NCBI GenBank assembly: GCA_019456165.1
Contig: VRUJ01000008.1
Location: 1 to 64,000, forward strand
Direction of reading: 5' to 3'
Length of the DNA: 64,000 nucleotides
Source of the DNA: Chloroflexota bacterium
GTDB taxonomy: Bacteria; Chloroflexota; Anaerolineae; Anaerolineales; UBA11579
Made by a program: the position numbers and the translations under genes. Below are positions 18,388-27,590 of the stretch, piece by piece (the first letter of the stretch is position 1; each line of letters opens with the position of its first letter). Under the pieces are notes generated by a model. The model did not search any database and was not told where the DNA came from. It saw only the letters and a list, made by a program, of their open reading frames with translations.

Positions 18388-21004
18388 TGAGCAGCATTTC
18401 CAGCATAGCGATTTCTTCGTCTTTCGTTTTGACCTCTCCATCCAGCCAAGCCGCCCGTAAAGCTTTCAGGATGCGTTGGTATTCTGGACCTGGCGGCAAA
18501 CCATGCTCGCGCAGGTCATGCCCGCTGGTTGATACCCGAAATTTGCTCCACTCAGTTACATAGGTGTACAAGATCTGGCGAATTTTTTCCTTCGGAGTTG
18601 TTAGATAGACAACATATAAAGCTAACGGTGGCACATTGAGTAGTCGCATGTCAATTTCGCTGGGCGCGGCGCTTTCAAGCCTGTTAATTTCTGCGGCGAG
18701 GGCTGAGGTCTCAAGGATAACGTTCTGGAGATTACCAGGCAGCCTCAGTCGTTTGGAAATGCTGCTAACCTTATCTCGCGGTAAACGCATGATCCATACC
18801 GTGTAGGCTAACCCCGGCCATAATTTATTGCCATCCAAATTACCTTCCAGACCCCATTCTGGTTGAGGAGTATCTCTGGGTAAATTCTCAATCTGAGATG
18901 CCAGGTCCTTATCCCAGACCAGGTCTGGGTGAATAGCGGTTAGAACTCCCATTTCGGATAAGCGTGTGATGATTTGTTGGCTGTTTACCTCTTCCCAAAT
19001 GGCGTCTAGTTCGTGACGTATGCGGTCCCCTGATACACGGTCCAGAAGTGAAAGAGCGGCCATCAGCAGTTCAAAAGTGCGCCGCCCAATTTTGAACCCA
19101 AAGCGCTGTTCAAAACGCACGGCTCTTAGGATGCGTGTGGGGTCATCCACGAAAGATAAAGAATGCAAGACTCGGACAATACCGTTATTCAGGTCGTTAA
19201 GCCCTCCCCAATAATTTTGTAATTCTCCGTAATGACTTCCGTCAAGACGCAAGGCTAATGTGTTAATAGTGAAATCACGGCGATGCAAGTCGAGCTTAAT
19301 GCTGCCACGCTCTACTGTGGGCAAGGCTGTGGGGTGAGTGTAAAACTCGCGCCGTGCCGAAATTAAATCAAGCGTCTCCGGCAGGTCTTGGATATCGTTG
19401 GTGTCCACCTGATTACCTAATTGTTTAGCCAGGGTTTCTCGAACAGCGGAGATCTGCCATTTGGCTGTCCCAAATCGCCGGTGGGTGGTCAGTCGCCCAC
19501 CGTAGGTCTCAACTAGGACATTTGCAAGGGCGATAGCATCTCCCTCCACAACCAGGTCGTAATCCAGGCTGGGACGTTCCATCAACAGATCACGCACGAA
19601 GCCACCCACGATGTATAAAGCAGTTTGTTGGGAGTTAGCGGCTTGGGCTACCATCTTGAGAAGCGCCAAACGTGCAGCTGGTAAGGCTTTTTCTAAACGA
19701 TTGCTTATATTCTGCGGGCTTGTACTTGTGGTTTCAGATGTAAGAGTTTTGAGTAAATCTGTGCGCGTCACGATACCGACAACTTTATTCTTATTTGGGG
19801 AAATAACTGGTATTTGGCCCCAACCTGTATCGGTCATTCGCCGTTGAAGGGTTTCAATTGATTCATCTGGCGCAATGGTGACTTCGCCTGCATCCATTAA
19901 CTCAGAGGCGGTTACTTTGAGCTTGTGAGCAACGGCGCGGTCTACCGCCCGGCGGGTAAGCAGACCGACAACCTTGCCTTTTTCCACTACAGGGTAGCCT
20001 TCATAGCCATAGCGCTGCATGAGGTCCGCAGCTTCCTTTACGGGCGTGTTGGGAGATAGCAGTTGTGGATCGCTTGACATGATTTGGGCTACTGTTATTG
20101 AAGGTTGCACGAATTTTTGAAGGGTATCCATAAGATTATTCTGGACATCCTTTAATTCTCGTCCGGTTATCAGGGCTGCAGCGGCGCGGTTATGCCCTCC
20201 ACCTCCAAAATACTCGGTGATCTCCGCTACGTTAATGTAGTCTGTGGTGGAGCGACCGATCATCTGGATGCCTGTGCGTGTAGTAAATAAGGCGATTATC
20301 GCGTCTGGGTCCATCAGGTCATGCAATTTATGTACAATGGCAGACAATTCTTCTTCTACTTTGCTGGCGTCACCTGAGGCGACAACTACGCTGTGCCCGA
20401 AAATGGAATGCGTCTGTGCTGCGCTGCGTAATTCTTCATAGAGTTTTTGCTGCTGCTCAGAGAGAGGGTGGTTGAGGAAATCAACAGCGATTTGCAAGCT
20501 GGCGCCTTGTTCAAGCAGGTGAGCTGCGGCGCGTACATCGCGTGGAGAAGTGCGTTTGTATGTTAGTGAACCGGTATCCTCATAAATGCCCAAAAGCAGC
20601 AGGGTAGCTTGCGGCATGCTCAAGCTTTCGTTGCGTTCCTGCAGAGCTTCAACAAACAGTGTGGTAGTTGCTCCGATTTCCTCAGTTGTAACCGACCACT
20701 TCTCTGGCACATCAGGACGCGGGTGGTGGTGGTCCACTACAAAAATGCTTGTATGCGCTCCCATGCCTTTGACGCTGATGAGCGATTGTGTGTCCACTAG
20801 AGTGGTGGTCTCTACTTTTTCTTTGGGAAGATCGCGTGGGTCAATAAAGGGTAATTCTAGCCCATAGAGAGTGACAAACGCTCTCACATTGCGGTTTAAT
20901 CGGCGCGGTAATACTGGCAGCGCAGCCTCATCAATGAGGTGGGCGCCTAATAAGGAGGCCAGAGCGTCAAAATCGGCCTGTTCGTGAGTCAAAATAATTC
21001 GCAC
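18380..21004 (-). CDS. A-adding tRNA nucleotidyltransferase with DHH and CBS domains
   Basis: An 874-residue multidomain protein. The N-terminal DHH/DHHA1 phosphoesterase (about 1-300) has LTHEQADFDALAS, FVVDHHHP and GGGGHNRAAAA. Two CBS domains follow (about 310-430, VAQIMSSDPQLL and ASELMDAGEVTI). The class II nucleotidyltransferase head (about 455-600) has YIVGGFVRDLL, the metal-binding DYD of PSLDYDLVV, and DLHRRDFTINTLAL. The C-terminal helical tail carries the tRNA-binding region. This architecture matches A-adding enzymes known from Aquifex and Deinococcus, which add the terminal A76 after a separate CC-adding enzyme. A full CCA-adding activity cannot be excluded from sequence alone. 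Confidence 0.9.
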   Translation of the reverse strand: MRIILTHEQADFDALASLLGAHLIDEAALPVLPRRLNRNVRAFVTLYGLELPFIDPRDLPKEKVETTTLVDTQSLISVKGMGAHTSIFVVDHHHPRPDVPEKWSVTTEEIGATTTLFVEALQERNESLSMPQATLLLLGIYEDTGSLTYKRTSPRDVRAAAHLLEQGASLQIAVDFLNHPLSEQQQKLYEELRSAAQTHSIFGHSVVVASGDASKVEEELSAIVHKLHDLMDPDAIIALFTTRTGIQMIGRSTTDYINVAEITEYFGGGGHNRAAAALITGRELKDVQNNLMDTLQKFVQPSITVAQIMSSDPQLLSPNTPVKEAADLMQRYGYEGYPVVEKGKVVGLLTRRAVDRAVAHKLKVTASELMDAGEVTIAPDESIETLQRRMTDTGWGQIPVISPNKNKVVGIVTRTDLLKTLTSETTSTSPQNISNRLEKALPAARLALLKMVAQAANSQQTALYIVGGFVRDLLMERPSLDYDLVVEGDAIALANVLVETYGGRLTTHRRFGTAKWQISAVRETLAKQLGNQVDTNDIQDLPETLDLISARREFYTHPTALPTVERGSIKLDLHRRDFTINTLALRLDGSHYGELQNYWGGLNDLNNGIVRVLHSLSFVDDPTRILRAVRFEQRFGFKIGRRTFELLMAALSLLDRVSGDRIRHELDAIWEEVNSQQIITRLSEMGVLTAIHPDLVWDKDLASQIENLPRDTPQPEWGLEGNLDGNKLWPGLAYTVWIMRLPRDKVSSISKRLRLPGNLQNVILETSALAAEINRLESAAPSEIDMRLLNVPPLALYVVYLTTPKEKIRQILYTYVTEWSKFRVSTSGHDLREHGLPPGPEYQRILKALRAAWLDGEVKTKDEEIAMLEMLLNE

Positions 21005-21086
21005 AGTAGTATTTTACATTATCCCGCTGTGGTTAGCCTAGGTTTTGTAGGGTGGGACTGGTAAATATGTTGGTGCCTAAACCAGA

Positions 21087-21105
21087 AAGGGTTTTCAAAA
21101 CCCTT
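21087..21105 (-). terminator. AT/GC hairpin after the PP2C gene
   Basis: AAGGGTTTT and AAAACCCTT form a near-perfect palindrome in the 186-bp gap between the phosphatase gene and the nucleotidyltransferase gene. It may end the VWA/FHA-PP2C transcript. The T tract after it is short, so it may simply be an intergenic palindrome. Confidence 0.35.
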
Positions 21106-21190
21106 CGGGTTTGATCTTCGAATACCAACCTATCACCAGCATTAATATCACTCACGTTCGGCTGAGGGATTGTTTGGTAAAAGGTCTTTT

Positions 21191-22336
21191 TTAGGGGGTT
21201 TCGGTTGACGTAGAGTCAGGCGCGCTGGGCGTATCGGTTGGCCAGGCGGTGTAGGTCGCGGAGGGTGATCCGAGAGGCAAAGCAGTAGAAGTTGCTTGGG
21301 GAAATTCGGTTGTAATAGGTTGAAAATCAAATTCTAACTCTGTTCCAACAGGAACGGATGGCGAGGGGTTGGGAAAATCGGTTGCTGTAGGGGTGAGAGT
21401 TGGCGAACCTTGCAGAAAGTTCCAACCAAAATACGCCATAAGCGCTAATCCTAACAATAAGGCTCCCCCGATGCCAACATATAGCCAGTTTGACTTTGTT
21501 TTTCTTTGCCAAACACTGTCCCCTTTCGAATCTGGAACCTCTAACGTTATGAGCGTGATATTGTCTTTGCCACCGTTCTCGTTTGCAAGGTCGATCAAAG
21601 CCGGCACAGCATCATCTAATTTTGGGGATTTGAACAACTTTAAAATGTCTGCGTCTTCGATCATATCGGATAAGCCATCTGAGCACAGAAGCAAACGGTC
21701 GCCTGTCTGTAAGCGTGTGCCCTGGTTTTTCACCGCATTTGCATCTTTCTCTTCTGGATGGGTACGCAGCCGAAAATCAACCTCGAATGACTTACTGGAT
21801 CCCAAGTAACGCCGGATAATATTCGCGTTTGGGTGGTCGCGGGCTTGTTCGAGTGTTAATGCTCCTGCATCCACGCCTTCTTGAACCCAGGTGTGGTCGA
21901 TATTTAGTTGGCTAATTTTATTTTTCCTCAGCAGGTAAATACGTGAATCGCCCACGGAGGCTGTAAATAAACGCTCACCAATAACCCAGACGCAAACGCA
22001 TGTTGTCCCCATCCCTTTTTTTTCTGAGGTTGAATTAGATTGTGCAAAGATTGCACGGCTGGCTTCCATTATGGAGCTTTCCATCACCTCAAGCGGCTTA
22101 CTCCCATCGCTTTCGGCTACCGCTTCACTGATCACATTGACCGCGATCTCAGCAGCAACTTCACCAGCCATGTGACCCCCGATGCCGTCTGCAAGGATTG
22201 CAAAGACTACAGGGGCGTCATTTTTCTCATTTAGTTGGAAAGCCGCAACCGAATATTGGTCTTCGTTATTTTTACCCCGCATACCCGGGTGGGTTCCGGC
22301 AGAAACGAGCAGGTGAGAGCGCTCAGCTTTGATCAT
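21191..22336 (-). CDS. PP2C-family Ser/Thr protein phosphatase with membrane anchor
   Basis: A 381-residue PPM/PP2C phosphatase. Metal-binding motifs are NNEDQYSV near residue 24, ILADGIGGHMAGE near 47, LCSDGLSDMI and GGKDNITLI near 253. A single membrane helix (~285-305, WLYVGIGGALLLGLALMAYFG) follows, then a Thr/Pro-rich exported tail of about 70 residues. The catalytic domain therefore faces the cytoplasm with the tail outside. Its start overlaps the VWA/FHA gene by four bases. In bacteria such phosphatases reverse Hanks-type Ser/Thr kinases; no kinase gene is in the window. Confidence 0.93.
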   Translation of the reverse strand: MIKAERSHLLVSAGTHPGMRGKNNEDQYSVAAFQLNEKNDAPVVFAILADGIGGHMAGEVAAEIAVNVISEAVAESDGSKPLEVMESSIMEASRAIFAQSNSTSEKKGMGTTCVCVWVIGERLFTASVGDSRIYLLRKNKISQLNIDHTWVQEGVDAGALTLEQARDHPNANIIRRYLGSSKSFEVDFRLRTHPEEKDANAVKNQGTRLQTGDRLLLCSDGLSDMIEDADILKLFKSPKLDDAVPALIDLANENGGKDNITLITLEVPDSKGDSVWQRKTKSNWLYVGIGGALLLGLALMAYFGWNFLQGSPTLTPTATDFPNPSPSVPVGTELEFDFQPITTEFPQATSTALPLGSPSATYTAWPTDTPSAPDSTSTETP

Positions 22337-24261
22337 TTATCGATTTCTTCCCTGACATTTTCTGGCATCCTAGGTTGGCCGGGTTTATTGAGTGTGAAAC
22401 GGAAACCAGCACGGCCGATGTGGATTAAATCTCCTTGCTCGACCTGGCTGCCTCCATTTGAGACCGGCGCGTAGTTAATCCAGGTTCCAGCAACAGATCC
22501 TTGATCGGCCAGGTGGAAAATTCCTTTCTCGTCCTGCCACAGACGGGCGTGGATATCTTCTACGGCAGGGTCATCGATAGGAATGTTTACTTGGTCCAGG
22601 GCTGCTCCAAATGTCAACTCTGAGGAAGTTATCTGGAATGTGCCGGATGTCTGAGGTTCGCCTGAATCGGAGATGGGAACCAGGTAGGCTAGGGGCTTTG
22701 GTAAAGGGCGGAGTTGTGGCCATTGCAGCCTGGGAGCGGAAAAACGGCTAGCAAATTGTGCCAGCCGGGTAGGTTGGGGTATGGACTGCTCCATATCTTT
22801 AACAGGTTGGGTGACCGGGTCTTCGTAAGAGGCTTTTGCTCTGCGTCTTGCAGCCATTGGCCGCGGTTGGATCCGTCCAGCTAAAAGCAGCACGAGAAGC
22901 AGAACCAATCCAGCAATAGTTACAAGCCCTATCCCCAATATCGACCCGTAACGAGTGAAAACAGCTGAGATACCCCCAGGAGCGCGCTGGATGGTTATCT
23001 GAACTGGTTGTCCTATACTTGTGTTGCTGAAACCCATTTCATCTTCAGCCTCGACCACCAATATGACACGCTCGCTGACATTGTAGCCGGTCAGGTCCCA
23101 GGTGAATTGGTCAAATGGCGAGCTGGTGTTTTCAGAAACCATTTCACCATTGGCGTAAAGGGTAGTACGCACAATCTCACGGTCAATGCTATCAGGGAAC
23201 TCGATCCATATCTCAATTAGTTGTTCGCTGGGCAGCAACTCATCCCCGGCTTCAGCGTCTTCAGGCTGAGCGCGCAGGATTTGGCTAGGAGGAGAACCAG
23301 AAACAAATATTGGATTAGGGGCTTGGAGTTGAACTTCAAAAGATTGAGATCCGCTGACCGCTTGCCAATCATCTTTTTGCAGAATAACGGAAAAATTATA
23401 AGCGCCTGCAACGGTAACAGCAGAATGATATGATAGTTGATATATTTGGCGGATGGAATCCAGGTTGGCTTGGAGATCAGGAAGTGGTTCGATACCCGAG
23501 AAAGCAAAGAACTGCCCCCCCGTTTGTGCAGCTACAGCGCGCAATTCATCTGCTTCTAATGAATCAAAAAGCCTTTGAGAATCTATCATCCAGACAAATA
23601 TTCGCACCTGGGCAAGCTTGGCTTGCTCAATATAGCTTTGCAAGGCGTTACTGTGAACTGGATTGAGCGTAGATGTGAGCCAAAGGACCGCCCTGTTCAT
23701 GCCTGGGCGCGGTGTAGTTTCTGCGGCTAAGTAGTCAATGGCTGTACCCAGAGATTCAAGGGTGGGAACGGCGGTATCATAGTCCGGTTCATAAGCCCCA
23801 AAATCTACCAGCCATGCGGAGTAGTCAGACTCATGATTAATTAATTTTTCTGCCGGGGTGACCAGACTCAGATCGTCATTGCTCGATGCGTCCATCACAC
23901 TTGCCCAGACTTCCAGGTTCTGAGCAAGGTAATCATAGCGCTTGATTAATTGTTCATCAGGTATTGCAAATGAGGTTGCTGGATTGATTGCAACTACAAA
24001 TTGAACTCCAGTCTGCAATTCGGCTAACTCAAGAGCTGGCAATTCAAGGTCGTTTTCAATAATTGTAATATCCCCCGCTTGTAATCCAGAAAGAAAACCT
24101 TCCTGTGCATCTCGTGCGTCCAGGTAGGCGGTGATGAGGGGAAATCGATCAATGTCTGGGACGCTCAGGGTGGCATGGGGAGCACTCTGGGCACTTGCCA
24201 GTAGCGGAAAAATCAGGCTAACCAGCAGAAGGCCTGATATCCTGCTTATCTGCTTTAACAC
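22333..24261 (-). CDS. Membrane protein with VWA-like exported domain and cytoplasmic FHA domain
   Basis: I choose the GTG at 24259-24261 (VLKQISRISGLLLVSL), six bases after a TACAAT hexamer with TTGAAC 16 bases upstream, giving 642 residues and a leaderless transcript. A signal peptide ends near LASAQSA. Residues about 30-250 resemble a von Willebrand A-like domain (FVVAINPATSF, AVLWLTSTLNPVHS). A membrane helix lies near 440-460. An FHA domain sits near the C terminus (IPIDDPAVEDIHARL, LADQGSVAGTWINYAPV) and should bind phosphothreonine. The four-base overlap with the PP2C gene suggests both work in Ser/Thr phospho-signalling at the membrane. A longer TTG start at 24288 would place the promoter inside the coding region. 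Confidence 0.85.
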   Translation of the reverse strand: MLKQISRISGLLLVSLIFPLLASAQSAPHATLSVPDIDRFPLITAYLDARDAQEGFLSGLQAGDITIIENDLELPALELAELQTGVQFVVAINPATSFAIPDEQLIKRYDYLAQNLEVWASVMDASSNDDLSLVTPAEKLINHESDYSAWLVDFGAYEPDYDTAVPTLESLGTAIDYLAAETTPRPGMNRAVLWLTSTLNPVHSNALQSYIEQAKLAQVRIFVWMIDSQRLFDSLEADELRAVAAQTGGQFFAFSGIEPLPDLQANLDSIRQIYQLSYHSAVTVAGAYNFSVILQKDDWQAVSGSQSFEVQLQAPNPIFVSGSPPSQILRAQPEDAEAGDELLPSEQLIEIWIEFPDSIDREIVRTTLYANGEMVSENTSSPFDQFTWDLTGYNVSERVILVVEAEDEMGFSNTSIGQPVQITIQRAPGGISAVFTRYGSILGIGLVTIAGLVLLLVLLLAGRIQPRPMAARRRAKASYEDPVTQPVKDMEQSIPQPTRLAQFASRFSAPRLQWPQLRPLPKPLAYLVPISDSGEPQTSGTFQITSSELTFGAALDQVNIPIDDPAVEDIHARLWQDEKGIFHLADQGSVAGTWINYAPVSNGGSQVEQGDLIHIGRAGFRFTLNKPGQPRMPENVREEIDK

Positions 24262-24267
24262 GCCCAA

Positions 24268-24295
24268 ATTGTAGCACAAGTTTAGCAAGGTTCAA
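24268..24295 (-). promoter_or_regulatory. Promoter of the VWA/FHA-PP2C operon, leaderless
   Basis: On the minus strand TTGAAC (24290-24295) is followed after 16 bases by TACAAT (24268-24273), a good sigma-A-type promoter. The GTG start begins six bases later, so transcription should begin at or next to the start codon. It lies in the short gap between divergent genes. Confidence 0.7.
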
Positions 24296-24330
24296 GTAGC
24301 AAGTTGACGGAGGGTATATGGGGTGGTAAT

Positions 24331-26322
24331 ATGGCACAGGATGATAGATTAGGCATGAACTTTCTCTGGCGTATTCAGATGGCACTAAAAGCATTGCGGG
24401 AACTTGGCCTCCAGCCGTTGCTTCTGTTCGCATACCATAACTTGAGATTACGCAGTGGGATATTAGAAAGAAGTTTACCGGTTGGAAAACAGATAAACGC
24501 TTCTGGTAAGGGTTTCACCCCCGTAATAACAAGTATTGAATTTCCTAAGAAGGAAGCTCTGATCGCTGTTTTGGGGCAAAAGGCAAACACCTTATTTGGA
24601 GAAGCAGACGAGATCCTGGATGGAAAGGTGCGCTTATTCGGGGGCATGCCGAGAACGCTGCGTTTAACCGCCCCTGAACCCCTGAAACATTGGACAGAAT
24701 ATAAGGCTGAAAAGATCGCTGGACAAGACATAAAATGGACCTGGGAGCCTGGGCGCTTTACTTGGGCAATTACTCTGGCTCGTGCTTATCACTTATCCGG
24801 GGAGGAAAAATACGCTCAAGCTTTCTGGTACTATCTCGAACGTTTTCTGGAGGCAAACCCGCCAAATCTTGGCCCTCATTGGATCTCCGCCCAGGAGGTT
24901 GCGCTGCGGTTGGTCTCTATGAGCTTTGCATTCAGTATATTCCAAAAAGCTGATAGCAGTAATCCAGGACGTACCGCGCTTCTTGGTCGAGCTTTAGCAG
25001 TTCACGCTGAACGTATCCCGCCAACTCTGGAGTATTCTCGCGCCCAAAATAACAATCATTTACTGACCGAAGCAGCCGGATTATATACGGCTGGCGTAGT
25101 TCTGCCAGATCACCCGGAAGCCCAGCAGTGGCGGGAATTGGGTTGGAACTGGTTCAACCAGGGGATACAAAATCAAATTGCATCAGACGGTGCGTACGTG
25201 CAGAATAGTTCCAATTACTTGCGCTTGATGCTGCAAACAGCATTGTGGGTTGTTATGCTGGCTAGAAACCAAGGTCAGGAGATTCCTTTAAAAACACGCC
25301 TGAAACTGGGACTCGCCACTCGCTGGCTGCAGGCCTTACTAGATGAGCAAACCGGCAGGGTTCCTAACCTGGGTCCAAACGATGGCGCTTACATCCTTCC
25401 TTTATCCGTGCACACATTTAACGATTACTTGCCTGTGCTTCAAGCCGTCAACATGGCTTTTCTTGAGGTCAGACCTTTTGGGCCAGGCTCGTGGGATGAG
25501 ATGTCTCTGTGGTTCGGATTGACCCCATCGGATTTTCCTCTGGCCTTGCCAGAGAGTGAGAGACAAACCGGGAAGCTCTCCACACCTCTTGTGATGCGTA
25601 ATCCAGGTGGAAAATCATGGGCTTATATCAGAGCGGCCAAATTCAGTGACCGGCCCGGCCACGCAGACCAGCTGCACTTTGACCTCTGGTGGCGCGGTTT
25701 GAATGTAGCCCAAGACCCAGGCACATATCTTTATAACGAAGCCCCGCCTTGGAATAACGCGCTGTCATCCACAGAGGTTCACAATACGATTATGGTAGAA
25801 AGGCGCGATCAGATGACACGCGCGGGAAATTTCCTATGGCTGGATTGGGCCCAGGCGAAAGTAATTGAAGCGCGCAGGGAGATGAACGGTGCCCTCACCC
25901 GCTTGATTGCCCAGCATGACGGCTATCGCCGCCTGGGCGTCACTCACAAACGAACTGTCGAACACAAAACAGAGGAAACCTGGTTAATAACTGATGACCT
26001 CTTGGGACAGGGACACGGTTCAATATACGCCCGTCTTCACTGGTTGCTGCCCGATTGGCCGTGGGAACTGCGCGGGACTACTCTGCAGATAAAATCTCCT
26101 TTTGGCTGGGTTTATTTGCATGTAGATATTGGCAACCCTGAAGTTAGTAATCTACAAGTGATTCGCGCCGGGGAACTGCTCTTCGGAGGAGGTTCTGCAT
26201 CTCCAGTGCAAGGCTGGGCCGCTCCCACATACGCGCATAAGGTCCCCAGGTTATCTTTTGCGGTAGAATTTAAGGATAAATTACCTATCCAAATCAAAAG
26301 CGAATGGGAATTCCCTAAGTAA
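24331..26322 (+). CDS. Heparinase II/III family protein
   Basis: A protein of about 663 residues with the layout of bacterial heparinase II/III and alginate lyase proteins. An alpha/alpha toroid occupies about 90-390 (HWISAQEVALRLVSM, AQNNNHLLTEAAGLY). A C-terminal beta domain contains HADQLHFDLWWRG, QDPGTYLYNEAPPWNNAL and VHNTIMVERRDQM. The HAD-x2-H and EVHNT segments are the diagnostic blocks. No signal peptide is obvious, so it may act on polysaccharide at the inner face or be a biosynthetic lyase/epimerase-like protein. The ATG at 24331 follows GGGGTGG; TTG at 24304 is an alternative. The adjacent glycosyltransferase suggests a polysaccharide locus. Confidence 0.88.
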   Translation: MAQDDRLGMNFLWRIQMALKALRELGLQPLLLFAYHNLRLRSGILERSLPVGKQINASGKGFTPVITSIEFPKKEALIAVLGQKANTLFGEADEILDGKVRLFGGMPRTLRLTAPEPLKHWTEYKAEKIAGQDIKWTWEPGRFTWAITLARAYHLSGEEKYAQAFWYYLERFLEANPPNLGPHWISAQEVALRLVSMSFAFSIFQKADSSNPGRTALLGRALAVHAERIPPTLEYSRAQNNNHLLTEAAGLYTAGVVLPDHPEAQQWRELGWNWFNQGIQNQIASDGAYVQNSSNYLRLMLQTALWVVMLARNQGQEIPLKTRLKLGLATRWLQALLDEQTGRVPNLGPNDGAYILPLSVHTFNDYLPVLQAVNMAFLEVRPFGPGSWDEMSLWFGLTPSDFPLALPESERQTGKLSTPLVMRNPGGKSWAYIRAAKFSDRPGHADQLHFDLWWRGLNVAQDPGTYLYNEAPPWNNALSSTEVHNTIMVERRDQMTRAGNFLWLDWAQAKVIEARREMNGALTRLIAQHDGYRRLGVTHKRTVEHKTEETWLITDDLLGQGHGSIYARLHWLLPDWPWELRGTTLQIKSPFGWVYLHVDIGNPEVSNLQVIRAGELLFGGGSASPVQGWAAPTYAHKVPRLSFAVEFKDKLPIQIKSEWEFPK

Positions 26323-26356
26323 CAGGCACCAGGGGAAATTGGATGTAATCAAAAAA

Positions 26357-27583
26357 ATGCATATCTTATTAATCCACCAAGCTTTCGCAGCCCTCAACGA
26401 ACCTGGAGGCACCCGCCATCACGAACTGGCCCTATATTTAACTGCTCAGGGACACCGTGTCACCGTTATTACCAGCCAGGTCAGTTATTTAACGGGTGAT
26501 GTGCAGAGTACTGGGACCAATGTTGCTGAGCAACAAGACGAGAATGAGGGTGTGACCATCCTGCGCGTTTATACAAACAGAGGTTTACACCGTAGTTTTG
26601 TGCACCGCATCTTTAATTTCCTCAGTTTTATGCTCTCATCTTTCTTTATTGGCTTGTCCGTAAAAGATGTCGATTTGGTTTGGGGTACCTCCCCACCAAT
26701 ATTCCAAGGAATAACTGCCTGGGCGTTGGCGCGGTTCAAGCGCGCCGCGTTCTTGTTTGAGGTGCGCGACTTGTGGCCTGCTTTTGCTGTAGCGGTAGGT
26801 GTGCTACAGAACCGGCTACTGATCCGTGCTTCCGAATGGTTGGAGAAATTCCTCTACCGCCGGGCCGACCAGGTGATGGTCAATTCCCCAGGTTACATTG
26901 AGCATGTTGAGCAGCGCGGCGCACGCCAGGTTGCCTTGATCCCTAATGGGGCGGATACCGCAATGTTCGACCCACAGTCTGACGGGGCTGCCTTTCGCAA
27001 GGAACACAGCCTGGAGGGAAAATTCATCTGTCTTTACGCTGGCGCCCACGGTCTCTCTAATGACCTGGGCGCGGTCCTGCAAGCGGCCGGGAAGTTACGC
27101 GATAACCCTGATATTGCCATTGTGCTGCTCGGTTCTGGCAAAGATAAGCCCGACTTGATAGCCCAGGCGCGGGCAATGGGATTAGATAATGTCCACTTCA
27201 TACCGCCGGTACCTAAGACAGACATGCCCCAAGCCCTTGCTGCTGCGGATGCCTGCATAGCGATACTAAAACCTATCTCCCTATATGCCACTGTTTACCC
27301 TAACAAAGTTTTTGATTATATGGCTGCCGGGCGGCCTGTTTTACTGGCGATTGACGGTGTGGTGCGTGAGGTGGTTGAAGGGGCCGAAGCGGGTATTTTC
27401 GTGCAGCCTGGCGAACCTGAAGCTTTGACACAAGCCATTCGTCAACTTGCCGCGCAGCCGGATATGGCTCGCGAGATGGGTCTGGCTGGGCGGTATTATG
27501 TAGAGAAACATTTCGACCGCATTAAGCTGGCATCCACATTGCACGATTTGATTAACAAAACACTAGCACAAAAAAAGGTATAA
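26357..27583 (+). CDS. Glycosyltransferase family 4, WcaI-like
   Basis: A GT-B glycosyltransferase of about 408 residues. The N terminus (MHILLIHQAF, EPGGTRHHELALYL) and VWGTSPPIFQGITAWALA are typical of the WcaI-type GT4 subgroup. The donor-binding domain shows AADACIAIL and VFDYMAAGRPVLLAIDGVVREVVEGAEAGIFV with the conserved E-x7-E region. It likely transfers a sugar from a nucleotide donor in exopolysaccharide or glycolipid synthesis. It lies 34 bases after the heparinase-like gene on the same strand. A TTG start at 26339 with AGGGG just upstream is possible and would add six residues. Confidence 0.92.
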   Translation: MHILLIHQAFAALNEPGGTRHHELALYLTAQGHRVTVITSQVSYLTGDVQSTGTNVAEQQDENEGVTILRVYTNRGLHRSFVHRIFNFLSFMLSSFFIGLSVKDVDLVWGTSPPIFQGITAWALARFKRAAFLFEVRDLWPAFAVAVGVLQNRLLIRASEWLEKFLYRRADQVMVNSPGYIEHVEQRGARQVALIPNGADTAMFDPQSDGAAFRKEHSLEGKFICLYAGAHGLSNDLGAVLQAAGKLRDNPDIAIVLLGSGKDKPDLIAQARAMGLDNVHFIPPVPKTDMPQALAAADACIAILKPISLYATVYPNKVFDYMAAGRPVLLAIDGVVREVVEGAEAGIFVQPGEPEALTQAIRQLAAQPDMAREMGLAGRYYVEKHFDRIKLASTLHDLINKTLAQKKV

Positions 27584-27584
27584 T
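27579..27584 (+). promoter_or_regulatory. -10 hexamer directly before the sortase gene
   Basis: A perfect TATAAT ends six bases before the sortase ATG and lies at the 3' end of the glycosyltransferase gene. No strong -35 is seen. The spacing implies a leaderless sortase transcript. Confidence 0.5.
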
Positions 27585-27590
27585 CGCTGC

